Part shown: positions 54,162 to 63,678 of the stretch, piece by piece
Layout: each line of letters begins with the position of its first letter
Numbering within the stretch: position 1 is the stretch's first letter
Source: Streptomyces sp. NRRL F-5126
GTDB lineage: Bacteria; Actinomycetota; Actinomycetes; Streptomycetales; Streptomycetaceae
Direction: 5' to 3'
DNA: 64,000 nucleotides
Assembly (NCBI RefSeq): GCF_000721265.1
Contig: NZ_JOFZ01000015.1
Span: 1 to 64,000, forward strand
Program-made: the position numbers and the translations under genes
The notes under the pieces: generated by a model
Databases searched by the model: none
What the model was told of the DNA's origin: nothing
What the model saw: the letters and a program-made list of their open reading frames with translations, nothing else

Positions 54162-55955
54162 TCAGCCGAGCTTCTGCTTGAAGTCCTCGCCGAGGACGAC
54201 GGCGACATCGGCGTTGCCCGCGGAGCCCTTCCTGACAGCGCCCGCCGGCAGCCCCAGCGTCTTGGCGACCCCGGCGGCCTTCGCCTTCTCCTTCGGGTCC
54301 GCGTACGTGACCGAGGACGAGGCGGCCGTGGCGCCCGTGCCGCTGTCGACCACGGTGTAGCCCGCGTTCACGAGCTTCACGCGTGCGGTCTCCGTGGCCG
54401 ACTTCCCGCCCGTGGCGTTCTTCACACCGACCCGCAGGAAGCCCGACGGGTCCGAGGCCTTCACCGAGCCGCCGAGGATCTGCTTGACCTCGCTCTCGCC
54501 CCGCGAGTCGAGCTGCCCGTCGGTCCCGACGGGCAGGACCACGGTCTTGTACCGGTCCTTCTTCGCGTGGTCGGCGAGTTTCGCGAGGGCCGCGCCGAGA
54601 TCGCTGTCGGTCAGCGACGGGTCGAGGATCTGCGCAAGCGTCTGCACGGTGACGGTCGCGGCCTTCGGGTCGCTCGACATCTTCCGCAGCGTGGCCTGCA
54701 TGACCTCGCCGAACCGTTCGAGCTGCTTGTCGTCGCTCTCGCCCGGCGCACGGTAAGTGGCGTACGCGACGGCCGCCTTGCCGCTGAGGGTCTGGTCGGC
54801 GCCCTTGTGGACGAGGGGCGCGGTGCCCTTCTTCGTGTCGGGCACGTCGGTGTCGGTGGTGACGCCGATGTTGCCGACCAGGTCGACGAGGTTCTCCAGG
54901 TACGGGGTGTCGAGCCGCCACGTGCCGGCGACCTTGGTGCCGAGCAGGTTGCCGAGTGCCGTGCGCGTGCCGTCGGAGCCGTCCTCGTCCACGGACTTGC
55001 CGAGGGTGGTGACCGTGCCGTCGTCGTTGGTCACGGCCAGGGAGTTCGGCAGCAGGACCGTGCTGCCCTCCCCCGTCGTCTCGTTGTTGACCAGCAGGGC
55101 CGTCGAGGTGCTCTTGTCGGCCGTGTTGTGCAGGTGCACCACGATGACGTCGCGCTTCTGCGGGCCGCCTGACGCCGCCGACTGCTTCTTCGCCGTCGCG
55201 CCCACGCCCGGCAGCTTGCCCGCGTACCAGAGGTAGCCGGCACCGCCGACCACCACGACGGCGAGGACGACGAGCAGCGCGACGAACCGGTGCTTGCCGC
55301 GCCGCCTGGCCTCCTCGCGCCGCTCGGAGCGGCTCTCGGTGAACTTCAGCCAGTCGATGACGTCCTCGGAGTCATCGTCGGGCTCCTCGATGAACGAGAA
55401 CTGCTCGGTGCGGTACTCCTGTTCGGGTGCGGGGCGCTGGCCGGGCACGGCCGCCCGGCTCCCGGTGTCCGCGCCGGCCTGGTCGGGGAATTCCCGCTGC
55501 CCCGTGCCGTGCTGCTGCGGCGGCTGTTGTTGTTGTTGCTGCTGCTGCTGCTGCTGCGGGATGTTCCACTGCTGGGTGGTGTCGACAGCGGCGGGCTGCT
55601 GCCCCGTGCCGTAGTCGCCTGCCTGGCCGTAGCCGCCGTACCCGTAGCCCTGCTGCTGCCCGTAGGGGTCGCCGTACCCGGGCGGACGGCCCTGCTGCGG
55701 CTGCCCCTGAGCCCCCGGCTGCTGCCCGTAGGGGCCGTACCCGTAGGGCTGCCCGCTTCCGGCGCCGGCTGCGGGGTCCTGGCCCGGCACCGTCGGCTGC
55801 TGCCCGGTGTCGTATCCGTAGCCGTACCCCTGCTGCTCGTCGCCGGGCTGCTCGTACACGGGCCGGCCGTACGCGTCGTACCCGACGACCCGCGGGCCGC
55901 CGTTGTACGGGTCGTATGGACCAGGACCGTACGGCGGCTGCTGCTGGTCGTTCAC
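54162..55955 (-). CDS. LytR-CpsA-Psr (LCP)-like protein with LytR_C domain
   Basis: A 597-aa protein. Long disordered cytoplasmic N-terminus (1-225) rich in Gln, Gly, Tyr and Pro with PYG/GYG repeats and an 11-Gln run (codons 55524-55556); an acidic patch EEPDDDSEDV; one transmembrane helix (about 233-255); a divergent LCP domain (about 275-470) with VVHLHNTADK, LLPNSLAV and LERFGEVMQATLRKM; and a LytR_C domain (about 500-597) with LRVGVKNATG and VVDSGTG. LCP enzymes attach glycopolymers to peptidoglycan; some core residues differ here, so activity is uncertain. GTG at 55955 follows AAGAGGGG. Confidence 0.85.
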   Translation of the reverse strand: MNDQQQPPYGPGPYDPYNGGPRVVGYDAYGRPVYEQPGDEQQGYGYGYDTGQQPTVPGQDPAAGAGSGQPYGYGPYGQQPGAQGQPQQGRPPGYGDPYGQQQGYGYGGYGQAGDYGTGQQPAAVDTTQQWNIPQQQQQQQQQQQPPQQHGTGQREFPDQAGADTGSRAAVPGQRPAPEQEYRTEQFSFIEEPDDDSEDVIDWLKFTESRSERREEARRRGKHRFVALLVVLAVVVVGGAGYLWYAGKLPGVGATAKKQSAASGGPQKRDVIVVHLHNTADKSTSTALLVNNETTGEGSTVLLPNSLAVTNDDGTVTTLGKSVDEDGSDGTRTALGNLLGTKVAGTWRLDTPYLENLVDLVGNIGVTTDTDVPDTKKGTAPLVHKGADQTLSGKAAVAYATYRAPGESDDKQLERFGEVMQATLRKMSSDPKAATVTVQTLAQILDPSLTDSDLGAALAKLADHAKKDRYKTVVLPVGTDGQLDSRGESEVKQILGGSVKASDPSGFLRVGVKNATGGKSATETARVKLVNAGYTVVDSGTGATAASSSVTYADPKEKAKAAGVAKTLGLPAGAVRKGSAGNADVAVVLGEDFKQKLG

Positions 55956-56007
55956 CGGTGCCCCTCTTCGGTGGGTGACTGCCGTGGGCGCTCGCGCGCC
56001 CGATCGC

Positions 56008-56622
56008 TCACGCGCGGTACAGCTGGCGCTTGTCGATGTACCGCACGACGCCGTCCGGCACCAGGTACCAGACGGGGTTGCCCTTGACGACGCGCTCCCG
56101 GCAGTCCGTGGACGAGATGGCCAGCGCGGGCACCTCGACCAGGGAGACACCGCCCTTGGGCAGCCCGTCGTCCGTCAGATCATGCCCCGGACGGGTGACC
56201 CCGATGAAATGCGAGAGCGCGAAGAGCTCCTCGGCGTCCCGCCACGTGAGGATCTGCGACAGCGCATCGGCGCCGGTGATGAAGAAGAGGTCGGCGTCCG
56301 GGTTGAGCTCGCGCAGGTCACGCAGGGTGTCGATGGTGTACGTCGGGCCGCCGCGGTCGATGTCGATACGGCTGACCGAGAACTGCGGGTTGGAGGCCGT
56401 GGCGATGACCGTCATCAGGTAGCGGTCCTCCGCGGGGGACACCGCCTTGTGGCTCTTCTGCCACGGCTCGCCCGTCGGCACGAAGACCACCTCGTCGAGG
56501 TGGAAAAGCGCCGCCACCTCGCTGGCCGCCACCAGGTGGCCGTGGTGGACAGGATCGAATGTCCCGCCCATCACGCCGAGTCGGCGCCTGCCGGGGGCGG
56601 CGGGTCCTCGCTGCTCTTCCAT
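56008..56622 (-). CDS. nadD: Nicotinate-mononucleotide adenylyltransferase
   Basis: A 204-aa NadD that makes nicotinate adenine dinucleotide in NAD synthesis. Nucleotidyltransferase motif [12 protein letters not shown] (HxGH-type, about 19-30) and the C-terminal [10 protein letters not shown] (ISSTxxR). [14 protein letters not shown] is the NadD block. ATG at 56622. It lies downstream of two mini membrane proteins and upstream of the LCP-like gene. Confidence 0.95.
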   Translation of the reverse strand: MEEQRGPAAPGRRRLGVMGGTFDPVHHGHLVAASEVAALFHLDEVVFVPTGEPWQKSHKAVSPAEDRYLMTVIATASNPQFSVSRIDIDRGGPTYTIDTLRDLRELNPDADLFFITGADALSQILTWRDAEELFALSHFIGVTRPGHDLTDDGLPKGGVSLVEVPALAISSTDCRERVVKGNPVWYLVPDGVVRYIDKRQLYRA

Positions 56623-56660
56623 GCCCGCAGAGCCTACTGGCACGTGGTTTCGGCCGTCGC

Positions 56661-56810
56661 TCAGCGGTCCCGGTTGAAGCGCGTGGTGACCCACAGCAGC
56701 AACAACAGGACGAACAGGGCCCCGCCACCGGTCAGGTAGGGGCTCAGGCTGTCGTGGCCGCTGCCCTCGGCGAGGGTGGCGAGATGTGCGGTGGTACCGG
56801 AGGCGATCAT
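56661..56810 (-). CDS. 49-aa single-span membrane protein
   Basis: Starts [16 protein letters not shown], then a transmembrane helix [18 protein letters not shown] and a short basic tail (NRDR). ATG at 56810 with a weak GAAG in front; stop at 56661. Coding is supported by the clean hydrophobic segment with positive-inside tail, its fit between neighbours (83 bases after the 55-aa gene, 38 before nadD) and the lack of any other explanation. Function unknown. Confidence 0.65.
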   Translation of the reverse strand: MIASGTTAHLATLAEGSGHDSLSPYLTGGGALFVLLLLLWVTTRFNRDR

Positions 56811-56893
56811 CTTCAACAGGACCTATCGATCGACGGTGGGTCGGTGACTTCGGGCACATCGTATGCGGGCCCGCGCGGCGGGCACATGCCGAC

Positions 56894-57061
56894 TCAGTCG
56901 TTGCCCCCATTGTCGCCGTTGTCGCCGTAGCCGCGCAGCAGGAACCAGGCGAGGAAGACCGCGCCGAGAACCATGACGACGATCACGACACGCAGGACCG
57001 TACCGGCGCCCTGCTGGCCCGCGGTGGCCAACGCCGCGGCGAGTGTGGTGGCTGCCTGCAT
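56894..57061 (-). CDS. 55-aa single-span membrane protein
   Basis: [16 protein letters not shown], then one transmembrane helix (about 23-45, [21 protein letters not shown]) written in part here, and a Gly/Asp/Asn-rich tail [13 protein letters not shown] at 57061 with GAGGAG-type sequence upstream (CGAGGAGCGC). It would be the first gene of a minus-strand set with the 49-aa protein and nadD. Function unknown. Confidence 0.65.
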   Translation of the reverse strand: MQAATTLAAALATAGQQGAGTVLRVVIVVMVLGAVFLAWFLLRGYGDNGDNGGND

Positions 57062-57188
57062 GACGAGTGCGCTCCTCGATCTCTCGCTGACCGCCGCACC
57101 GGAAACGTACCGGGAAGCGGCTGTTGCCCCCACCCACACGGTAGCCCCAGCGCCTAGGCTGTTCTCCGGCAGGGGGACGAGCCGGCAT

Positions 57189-57212
57189 CCCGTGCGGGAT
57201 CCCGTACGGGAC
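57189..57212. promoter_or_regulatory. Near-perfect 24-bp palindrome before the M48 protease gene
   Basis: Arms TCCCGTGCGGGA and TCCCGTACGGGA centred on GGATCC, with one mismatched pair. It lies 26-49 bases upstream of the protease ATG, in the divergent promoter region with the 55-aa gene. Operator candidate. Confidence 0.6.
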
Positions 57213-57237
57213 AGGTGACGCAGCAAGGGGACGGGCC

Positions 57238-58335
57238 ATGACCGACGACAGCGACCACAGCGGCGTTCCGATGCGGAAGCGCAGGCGCTTCCCCGGCATC
57301 TCCTCGCGGGCCTACGAGCACCCCGCCGACCGCTCCGCGCTGGTCGCGCTGCGGAAGCTGAGCGGCTTCGACACCGTCTTCAAGGCGCTCAGCGGCCTGC
57401 TGCCCGAGCGCAGCCTGCGGCTGCTGTTCCTCTCCGACTCGGTGCGGGTGAGCGAGGCGCAGTTCCCGCACCTGCACGAGATGCTCCTCGACGCGTCGTA
57501 CGTCCTCGACCTGAAGAAGGTCCCGACGATGTACGTCACGCAGAACCCGCAGCCGAGCGCCATGTGTGTCGGGCTCGACGAGCCGATCATCGTCGTCTCC
57601 ACGGGCCTGGTCGAGCTGCTCGACGAGGAGGAGATGCGGGCGGTCGTGGGCCACGAGACGGGCCACGCGCTGTCCGGGCACTCGGTGTACCGGACGATCC
57701 TGCTGTTCCTGACGAATCTCGCGATGAAGGTCGCCTGGATCCCGCTGGGGAACGTGGCGGTCATGGCGATCGTCACCGCGCTGCGCGAGTGGTTCCGCAA
57801 GTCGGAGCTGTCGGCGGACCGCGCGGGGCTGCTGGTCGGGCAGGACCTCCAGGCGTCGATGCGCGGCCTGATGAAGATCGCGGGCGGCAACCACCTGCAC
57901 GAGATGAACGTGGACGCGTTCCTCGCCCAGGCCGAGGAGTACGAGAGCGCGGGCGACCTGCGCGACTCGGTCCTGAAGATCATGAACGTGCTGCCGCGCT
58001 CGCACCCGTTCACGACGGTGCGGGCGGCGGAGCTGAAGAAGTGGGCCGCGAGCCGCGACTACCAGCGGATCATGGACGGGCACTACCCGCGCAGGGACGA
58101 GGACAAGGACGCCTCGGTGTCCGATTCGTTCCGCGACTCCGCGTCGCACTACGCCGACACCGTCAAGGGCAGCAAGGACCCGCTGTTCAAGCTGGTGGGC
58201 GACATCGCGGGCGGCGCGGGCGACCTCGGCGGCAAGCTGCGTGACCGCTTCATGGGCGGCCAGGGCGGCAACGCGGCGGGCGGCCAGGGCGGCCAGGGCG
58301 ATGAGCCGACGGACGGCGGCCAGGCGGGCGCCTGA
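57238..58335 (+). CDS. M48-family metalloprotease
   Basis: A 365-aa zinc protease. The active-site HEXXH is VVGHETGHALSGHS (about 139-152); the third ligand is probably in the SELSADRAG segment (ExxxD-type, about 188-196). A hydrophobic stretch between (ILLFLTNLAMKVAW and LGNVAVMAIVTAL) may dip into the membrane. The N-terminus is basic and the tail is Gly-rich (GGQGGNAAGGQGG). ATG at 57238 follows AAGGGGAC. It is convergent with the anchored protein gene at 58342, only 6 bases apart. It could turn over membrane proteins; the substrate is unknown. Confidence 0.9.
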   Translation: MTDDSDHSGVPMRKRRRFPGISSRAYEHPADRSALVALRKLSGFDTVFKALSGLLPERSLRLLFLSDSVRVSEAQFPHLHEMLLDASYVLDLKKVPTMYVTQNPQPSAMCVGLDEPIIVVSTGLVELLDEEEMRAVVGHETGHALSGHSVYRTILLFLTNLAMKVAWIPLGNVAVMAIVTALREWFRKSELSADRAGLLVGQDLQASMRGLMKIAGGNHLHEMNVDAFLAQAEEYESAGDLRDSVLKIMNVLPRSHPFTTVRAAELKKWAASRDYQRIMDGHYPRRDEDKDASVSDSFRDSASHYADTVKGSKDPLFKLVGDIAGGAGDLGGKLRDRFMGGQGGNAAGGQGGQGDEPTDGGQAGA

Positions 58336-58341
58336 GCCGCG

Positions 58342-59481
58342 TCAGTGCGCGGTGGGCGAGTGCGTCGGCGCCGCGTGCGTGCTTGCCGCGTGCGCCGGCG
58401 CCGAGCGCCCCGGCGCGCCGAGCGCCCCGCACAGGTCCCCCGTCAGGCGGCCAGGGGCGAACGGGTCGACCTCCACCGGATCGCCCGACGGGGCGCTCGC
58501 GCCCGCGAGCAGCGGCGCGAACGCCTTGCGGGCCGCCGCGGAGCACGCCTCGGGCCCCGCGTCGACGTCGCTCTGCACGAGCCGGGCGCGCTTGGTCTCC
58601 AGGTCGCTCATGTCGAAGCGGAACCGCAGCTCACGCCGCACGGTGAACAGCGACGCCGCGTCCTTCGCCGTGCTGCCGGCCGGGCGCAGCAGATAGACGA
58701 ACGTATGGTGCGTGCTGACCTCCAGCGCCCGGTCGGCGCTCTCCCGGTACGCCATCGAGCCGTGCACCCGCACCGCGCCGTCCGCCTGCCGCACCTTGGC
58801 GGGGTCGAACGACACCAGCCAGCCCGCCGGCTCGTGCAGTCCGTCCGCGTCCGGCGCGGCGAACGAGCGGTCGAACTGGCCGGTCTGCGCCGGGTCGAGC
58901 AGGTCGCGGACGGCGTCGCGGTCCCGGCCGGCGAGCACGTCGGGGTTGAGCGCGGAGGCGACCAGGTAGCTCTTGGCGATTCCGAGCGCGGTCCCCACCT
59001 GGCTCGCGGAGAAGTGGGCCGTGCTCTTCGGCACCGGCGTCGGGATGCCCTCTCCTCCGACGTGGAAGCTCTTCGCGGGGCTGTTGGCCAGCAGCTCGGC
59101 AGGGGTGCCGCCGGGCACATCGGCGGTGGGGGCGAGTGGTACGACGGTCATCCGCAGCTGCGCGGCGGAGCGCGGCGTGCCCGGCGGCCTGCTCGGCTGG
59201 CGGAAGCCCAGGTAGACGGCCGCGCCGAAGGCCAGCGCGAGCAGCACGAACAGCGTCAGGAGCGGGTGTGGGCCTCTTCTGGGGCCGCGCGTGGCAGCGC
59301 CCGCGCGAGAGCCGCGCGTACGCACCGCGTGCTCGCTGCCTGCCATGCGCTCGCGCGCGGAGAGCTCCTGGATGCGGGCAGCGCGGACGAACGATTCGTC
59401 GAAGACGACGGACCGGTACTCGTCGTCGCCTCCGGGCGGACCGTCGGGTGTCCCCTCGGGCGGGTCTCCATGCCCTGCCAT
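58342..59481 (-). CDS. Single-pass membrane protein, paralogue A of a motif-sharing pair
   Basis: A 379-aa protein. Cytoplasmic N-terminus with the motif DDEYRSVVFDESFVRAARIQEL (here SVVFDESFVRAA, about 25-36), an Arg-rich stretch, one transmembrane helix (about 74-93) and a large extracytoplasmic domain (about 105-379) with mixed alpha/beta character, ending in His/Ala/Thr-rich low complexity. No known domain recognised. The next gene upstream encodes a protein with the same N-terminal motif. ATG at 59481. Confidence 0.75.
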   Translation of the reverse strand: MAGHGDPPEGTPDGPPGGDDEYRSVVFDESFVRAARIQELSARERMAGSEHAVRTRGSRAGAATRGPRRGPHPLLTLFVLLALAFGAAVYLGFRQPSRPPGTPRSAAQLRMTVVPLAPTADVPGGTPAELLANSPAKSFHVGGEGIPTPVPKSTAHFSASQVGTALGIAKSYLVASALNPDVLAGRDRDAVRDLLDPAQTGQFDRSFAAPDADGLHEPAGWLVSFDPAKVRQADGAVRVHGSMAYRESADRALEVSTHHTFVYLLRPAGSTAKDAASLFTVRRELRFRFDMSDLETKRARLVQSDVDAGPEACSAAARKAFAPLLAGASAPSGDPVEVDPFAPGRLTGDLCGALGAPGRSAPAHAASTHAAPTHSPTAH

Positions 59482-59615
59482 ATTTTCAGAGTAGGCCGCG
59501 GCGGACGGAGGTAAACGCGGCCGTAGAGGTCAACTTGCACCAGAACCGGCCATCGGCGATCAGGGCTGGAGCGGGTTCCGGTTACGCATCCGAGGCGCCC
59601 GGCGCCCGGGTCGGC

Positions 59616-60233
59616 TCAGCGGGTGCGCGGCACGGCCGAGACCGGCGGTGCCGACTGGCGCCGTCCGCCACCGCCCGCCTTGTCGCCGCCGTCGGCGGGG
59701 TCGTCCGGCCCCTCGACGCGCGGCGCGTCTATTCCCGTGGAGGCCGGCTGCGGCGCCTGCCCCGGCCTGCTGCCGCCTCCCGAGCCCCGGGAGACCGCGG
59801 AGAGCGCGAGCGCCACCATGCCGATGCCGATCAGCAGCGCGAGCAGCCAGGCCACCGGCCGGTGCCAGCGCGCCCGGCCGTGGTAGGGGAACAGCGTGCC
59901 GCCGTGGCGGCCGTACGGGCTCGGCGCATCCGGGTCGTCGGGGTCGTACGCGCCGTGCGCGCGGGCCTCCGGGTGCCTGCGGCTGTACAGCTCGTCCCAG
60001 AGCTCGTGCTCCTCCTCAGGGGCGTGCCTGCCGGCGCGCGACCTCGCGGCGTCGGCCTCGGCGCGGGCCTGGGCGGCGGCGAGCAGCCGCTCGACCGCCG
60101 ACGGCTCATGGAACTCGGCCGCCCGCACGAAGGCCTCGTCGAGCACCACGGAGGCGAACTCCTCGTCCGCTCCGCGGTCGTCGTCGGGCTCCCAGCCGTC
60201 CTGGAACGGCCTGCCCCCCACGTCGTCCGCCAC
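59616..60233 (-). CDS. Single-pass membrane protein, paralogue B of a motif-sharing pair
   Basis: A 205-aa protein. N-terminal DEEFASVVLDEAFVRAAEFHEPSAVERLL (here SVVLDEAFVRAA, about 29-40) matches paralogue A; a helical Ala/Arg/Glu region follows, then a DDPDAPSPYGRHGG turn, one transmembrane helix (about 126-145) and a short disordered extracytoplasmic Pro/Gly tail. The GTG at 60233 is preferred by alignment with paralogue A; a GTG at 60296 is also in frame. It lies between proA and paralogue A on the same strand. Confidence 0.75.
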   Translation of the reverse strand: MADDVGGRPFQDGWEPDDDRGADEEFASVVLDEAFVRAAEFHEPSAVERLLAAAQARAEADAARSRAGRHAPEEEHELWDELYSRRHPEARAHGAYDPDDPDAPSPYGRHGGTLFPYHGRARWHRPVAWLLALLIGIGMVALALSAVSRGSGGGSRPGQAPQPASTGIDAPRVEGPDDPADGGDKAGGGGRRQSAPPVSAVPRTR

Positions 60234-60315
60234 GGATCCAGCGTATCCCCGCCGGGCCGCTTTGGGCAGGGAGAGTCCGTCTTCTTCCCCTGCCACGCGG
60301 TATGAACCGCGCCAC

Positions 60316-61599
60316 TTACCTGGTGTGGCCGTCCCCGGTGACGATGTACTTGGTCGACGTCAGCTCGGGCAGGCCCATCGGGCCGCGCGCGTGCAGCTTC
60401 TGCGTGGAGATGCCGATCTCGGCGCCGAAGCCGAACTGGCCGCCGTCGGTGAAGCGGGTGGACGCGTTCACGGCGACCGTCGTCGAATCCACCAACCGGG
60501 TGAACTTGCGGGCCGCCGCCTGCGAGGTCGTGACGATGGCCTCGGTGTGCCCGGACGACCAGAGCCTGATGTGCGCCACCGCCGCGTCCAGCGAGTCGAC
60601 GACCGCGGCCGCGATGTCGTACGAGAGGTACTCGGTCTCCCAGTCGTCCGCGGTGGCCGCCACGACCGTCGCCTTGCTCCGCTCGCCGTACGGCACGACG
60701 CGCTCGTCGCCGTGGACCGTCACCCCCGCGTCGGCGAGTGCGTCGAGCGCGCGCGGCAGGAAGTCGGCCGCGACGTCCTGGTGCACGAGAAGCGTCTCCG
60801 CGGCGTTGCACACGCTGGGCCTGGACGCCTTGGAGTCGACGAGGATCGACACGGCCATGTCCAGGTCGGTGTCGGCGTCGACGTACACGTGGCAGTTGCC
60901 CGTGCCGGTCTCGATGACCGGCACCGTGGACTGCTCCACGACGGTGCGGATCAGCGCGGCGCCGCCGCGCGGGATGAGGACGTCCACCAGGCCGCGCGCC
61001 CGCATCAGTTCGCGCGCCGAGTCGCGGTCCTCGCCCGGCACCAGCTGCACCGCGTCCGCCGGAAGACCAGCCCCGCCGACCGCGTCGCGCACCACCCGTA
61101 CGAGCGCGGTGTTGGACGCGATCGCGGACGAGGAGCCGCGCAGCAGCACGGCGTTGCCCGACTTCAGGCAGAGCGCGGCCGCGTCGACGGTCACGTTGGG
61201 ACGCGCCTCGTAGATGATGCCGACCACGCCGAGCGGCACCCGGACCTGCCGCAGGTCGATGCCGTTCGGCAGGGTCGAGCCGCGCACCACCTCGCCGACC
61301 GGGTCGGGCAGCGCGGCCACGTCGCGCACGTCCCGCGCCATGGCCCGCACCCGCTCGGGGGTGAGCGTCAGCCGGTCGATCATCGCTTCCTCGGCGCCCG
61401 CACGCCGGGCCCGCTCGACGTCCTCGGCGTTGGCCGTGACGATCTCGTGGGTGCGCACCTCGAGCGCGTCGGCGATCGCGAGCAGCGCGTCGTCCTTGGC
61501 CGCGCGCGGCAGCGGTGCGAGGTCCTCAGCGGCCGACTTCGACCGGTAGGCGGCCCTGGCGACCGCTGAGAGGTTGTCGTAGGGCGAGAGCGAGGTCAT
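60316..61599 (-). CDS. proA: Glutamate-5-semialdehyde dehydrogenase
   Basis: A 427-aa gamma-glutamyl phosphate reductase, second step of proline synthesis, NADPH-dependent. Aldehyde dehydrogenase fold with [21 protein letters not shown] (shown by [18 protein letters not shown]), the catalytic Cys in [17 protein letters not shown] and the C-terminal [18 protein letters not shown] at 61599. It is separated from proB by one conserved unknown gene on the same strand. Confidence 0.96.
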   Translation of the reverse strand: MTSLSPYDNLSAVARAAYRSKSAAEDLAPLPRAAKDDALLAIADALEVRTHEIVTANAEDVERARRAGAEEAMIDRLTLTPERVRAMARDVRDVAALPDPVGEVVRGSTLPNGIDLRQVRVPLGVVGIIYEARPNVTVDAAALCLKSGNAVLLRGSSSAIASNTALVRVVRDAVGGAGLPADAVQLVPGEDRDSARELMRARGLVDVLIPRGGAALIRTVVEQSTVPVIETGTGNCHVYVDADTDLDMAVSILVDSKASRPSVCNAAETLLVHQDVAADFLPRALDALADAGVTVHGDERVVPYGERSKATVVAATADDWETEYLSYDIAAAVVDSLDAAVAHIRLWSSGHTEAIVTTSQAAARKFTRLVDSTTVAVNASTRFTDGGQFGFGAEIGISTQKLHARGPMGLPELTSTKYIVTGDGHTR

Positions 61600-61714
61600 G
61601 AACCGCAGCGTAGTGCGCGCGGAGCAGGCTTTCCGCCCGTATCCCGCACTGCGAGACGCCCCCCGTCCCCGTCCGCCGAGGCGGCGGGGGACGGTTCCGG
61701 GGGCGCGCCCGCGG

Positions 61715-62233
61715 TCAGAACGGGTGGACGCCGACGCGGGCCGCGGGCGGCGGCCCGTACCCCTCCGCCACGCGCTGGTGGTACGTCTCCCGGTCGATGA
61801 CCTCGAGGCCGACGATCTCCCAGGGCGGCAGCTTCGCGCTCGACCTGTGCTCGCCCCACAGCCGCAGCGCGACGGCCGCCGCGTCGTGCAGGTCCCTGGC
61901 CTCTTCCCAGTACCTGATCTCGGCGTGATCGCCCGCGTATCTGCTGGTCAGCAGGAAGGGGTGGTCGTGCGCCAGCTGTTCGAGCGCCCGCCTGACGTCG
62001 GTGAGCGGCGCCTCGTCGCCCGAGACGCTGAGCGTGACGTGCCACAGCCGCGACACCGGACGTGCCCCGCCGTCGGAACCCTCGGGCTCGCCGGCGGGCC
62101 GCCCGTGCCCGCCGGGGGCGCCGAAGTCGTCGCCGGCGTCGACACTCGTGAGGATCGTCTCGTGTCCCGCCGTCCGCCGGGCGTGGACGCCTCCGCCCGG
62201 GCGGATCGCCGTGCCTGGACGCACTCGTCTCAC
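61715..62233 (-). CDS. Conserved actinobacterial protein of unknown function between proB and proA
   Basis: A 172-aa protein. Basic and Gly-rich N-terminus (1-60), then a compact domain (about 62-170): [52 protein letters not shown] and [20 protein letters not shown], each only partly quoted here: [42 protein letters not shown]. The alpha-beta pattern suggests a ferredoxin-like fold. The GTG at 62233 is chosen for its strong AGGAGGAGG with 6-base spacing; a GTG at 62056 would give the compact domain alone. Its place between proB and proA hints at a link to proline synthesis but does not show one. Confidence 0.75.
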   Translation of the reverse strand: MRRVRPGTAIRPGGGVHARRTAGHETILTSVDAGDDFGAPGGHGRPAGEPEGSDGGARPVSRLWHVTLSVSGDEAPLTDVRRALEQLAHDHPFLLTSRYAGDHAEIRYWEEARDLHDAAAVALRLWGEHRSSAKLPPWEIVGLEVIDRETYHQRVAEGYGPPPAARVGVHPF

Positions 62234-62383
62234 CGGCGGCCTCCTCCTGCTGATCGGTGCTGCTGCTTCCCCTGTCCCCCCATAGAGTTGACCAGCCCGA
62301 GGCCGCCCTTGGGGGCGTTTTCGGCAACCTCCACGCCGCCGGAACGCCTCCCACACCCTTTCTCAGCCCATCGGGGGGCCGCC

Positions 62384-63529
62384 TCAGCGCTGGAGCACCA
62401 CCAGATCGTCCTTGTGTACGACCTCGCGCTCGTAGGCCGGGCCGAGCTCTCTGGCCAGGTCGCGGGTGGAGCGTCCGAGCAGCTGCGGCAGTTCCTTCGC
62501 GTCGAAGTTGACCAGGCCCCTGGCGACCGCCATGCCGTCCATGTCCCGCAGCTCCACCGGGTCGCCGGCGCCGAACTCGCCCTCCACCGCGGCGATCCCG
62601 GCGGCGAGCAGCGACGTGTGGCGCTCCACGACGGCGCGCACCGCGCCGTCGTCCAGGGTGAGGGCGCCGCGTGGCGTGGAGGCGTGCGCGAGCCACAGCA
62701 GCCGGCCGCGCGAGCGCCGCCCCGTGGGGTGGAAGTACGTGCCGCTCTCGCGTCCCGCGAGAGCGTCGGCGGCGCGGCTCGCGGAGGTCAGGACGACGGG
62801 GACGCCCGCGCCCGTGGCGATCCTGGCCGCCTCGACCTTGGTGGCCATGCCGCCGGTGCCCACCCCGGCCTTGCCGGCGCTGCCGATCGTGATCCCCGCG
62901 AGGTCGCCGGGGCCGCGCACCTCGCCGACGCGCGAGGCGCCCGGGGTGGCCGGGTCGCCGTCGTAGAGGCCGTCCACGTCGGACAGGAGCACGAGCAGGT
63001 CGGCGCGTACGAGGTGGGCGACGAGGGCGGCGAGGCGGTCGTTGTCGCCGAAGCGGATCTCGTCCGTGGCGACGGTGTCGTTCTCGTTGACGACGGGCAG
63101 CGCGCCCATCCGCAGGAGCTGTTCGAGGGTGCGGTACGCGTTGCGGTAGTGGCTACGCCTGCTGGTGTCGTACGACGTCATCAGCACCTGGCCCACGCGC
63201 ACGCCGTAGCGGGCGAACGAGGCCGTGTAGCGGGCGATCAGCAGCCCCTGGCCGACGCTGGCGGCGGCCTGCTGGCGGGCCAGGTCGCGGGGGCGGCGCC
63301 CCAGGCCGAGCGGGGCGAGGCCCGCCGCGATGGCGCCGCTGGAGACGAGCACGACCTCGCGCTCGCCGCCGCGCACCGAGGCGAGCACATCGACCAGGGC
63401 GTCCACCCGGTCGGCGTCGAGCCCGCCCGCGGCGGTCGTCAGGGACGAGGAGCCGACCTTGACGACGATCCTCCGCGCGCCCGTCACGGCGTCCCGCCGC
63501 GTCTGCGCCTGCTGCCGTGCCGCTGCCAC
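62384..63529 (-). CDS. proB: Glutamate 5-kinase
   Basis: A 381-aa enzyme phosphorylating glutamate in the first step of proline synthesis. Amino acid kinase domain (about 18-265) with IVVKVGSSSLT, LVSSGAIAAG, VVNENDTVATDEIRFGDND (shown by NENDTVATDEIRFGDND) and GTGGMATKVEAA, then a C-terminal PUA domain (about 285-370). GTG start at 63529. Usually feedback-inhibited by proline. It is in line with the unknown gene and proA. Confidence 0.96.
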   Translation of the reverse strand: MAAARQQAQTRRDAVTGARRIVVKVGSSSLTTAAGGLDADRVDALVDVLASVRGGEREVVLVSSGAIAAGLAPLGLGRRPRDLARQQAAASVGQGLLIARYTASFARYGVRVGQVLMTSYDTSRRSHYRNAYRTLEQLLRMGALPVVNENDTVATDEIRFGDNDRLAALVAHLVRADLLVLLSDVDGLYDGDPATPGASRVGEVRGPGDLAGITIGSAGKAGVGTGGMATKVEAARIATGAGVPVVLTSASRAADALAGRESGTYFHPTGRRSRGRLLWLAHASTPRGALTLDDGAVRAVVERHTSLLAAGIAAVEGEFGAGDPVELRDMDGMAVARGLVNFDAKELPQLLGRSTRDLARELGPAYEREVVHKDDLVVLQR

Positions 63530-63678
63530 GTCCCGTCGCCCCTGCTCTCCCGCTCACCGTCCGCCGCCTTGCGCCGGTCAGCGTACGCGTACGGTCCGTG
63601 GCGGCGGACACCCTTTCCACCTGCCGGACGGTGGGTCCCGCGGCGGTGCGGCCGGCCCTCACGGCCCGGCCGGTGCGC

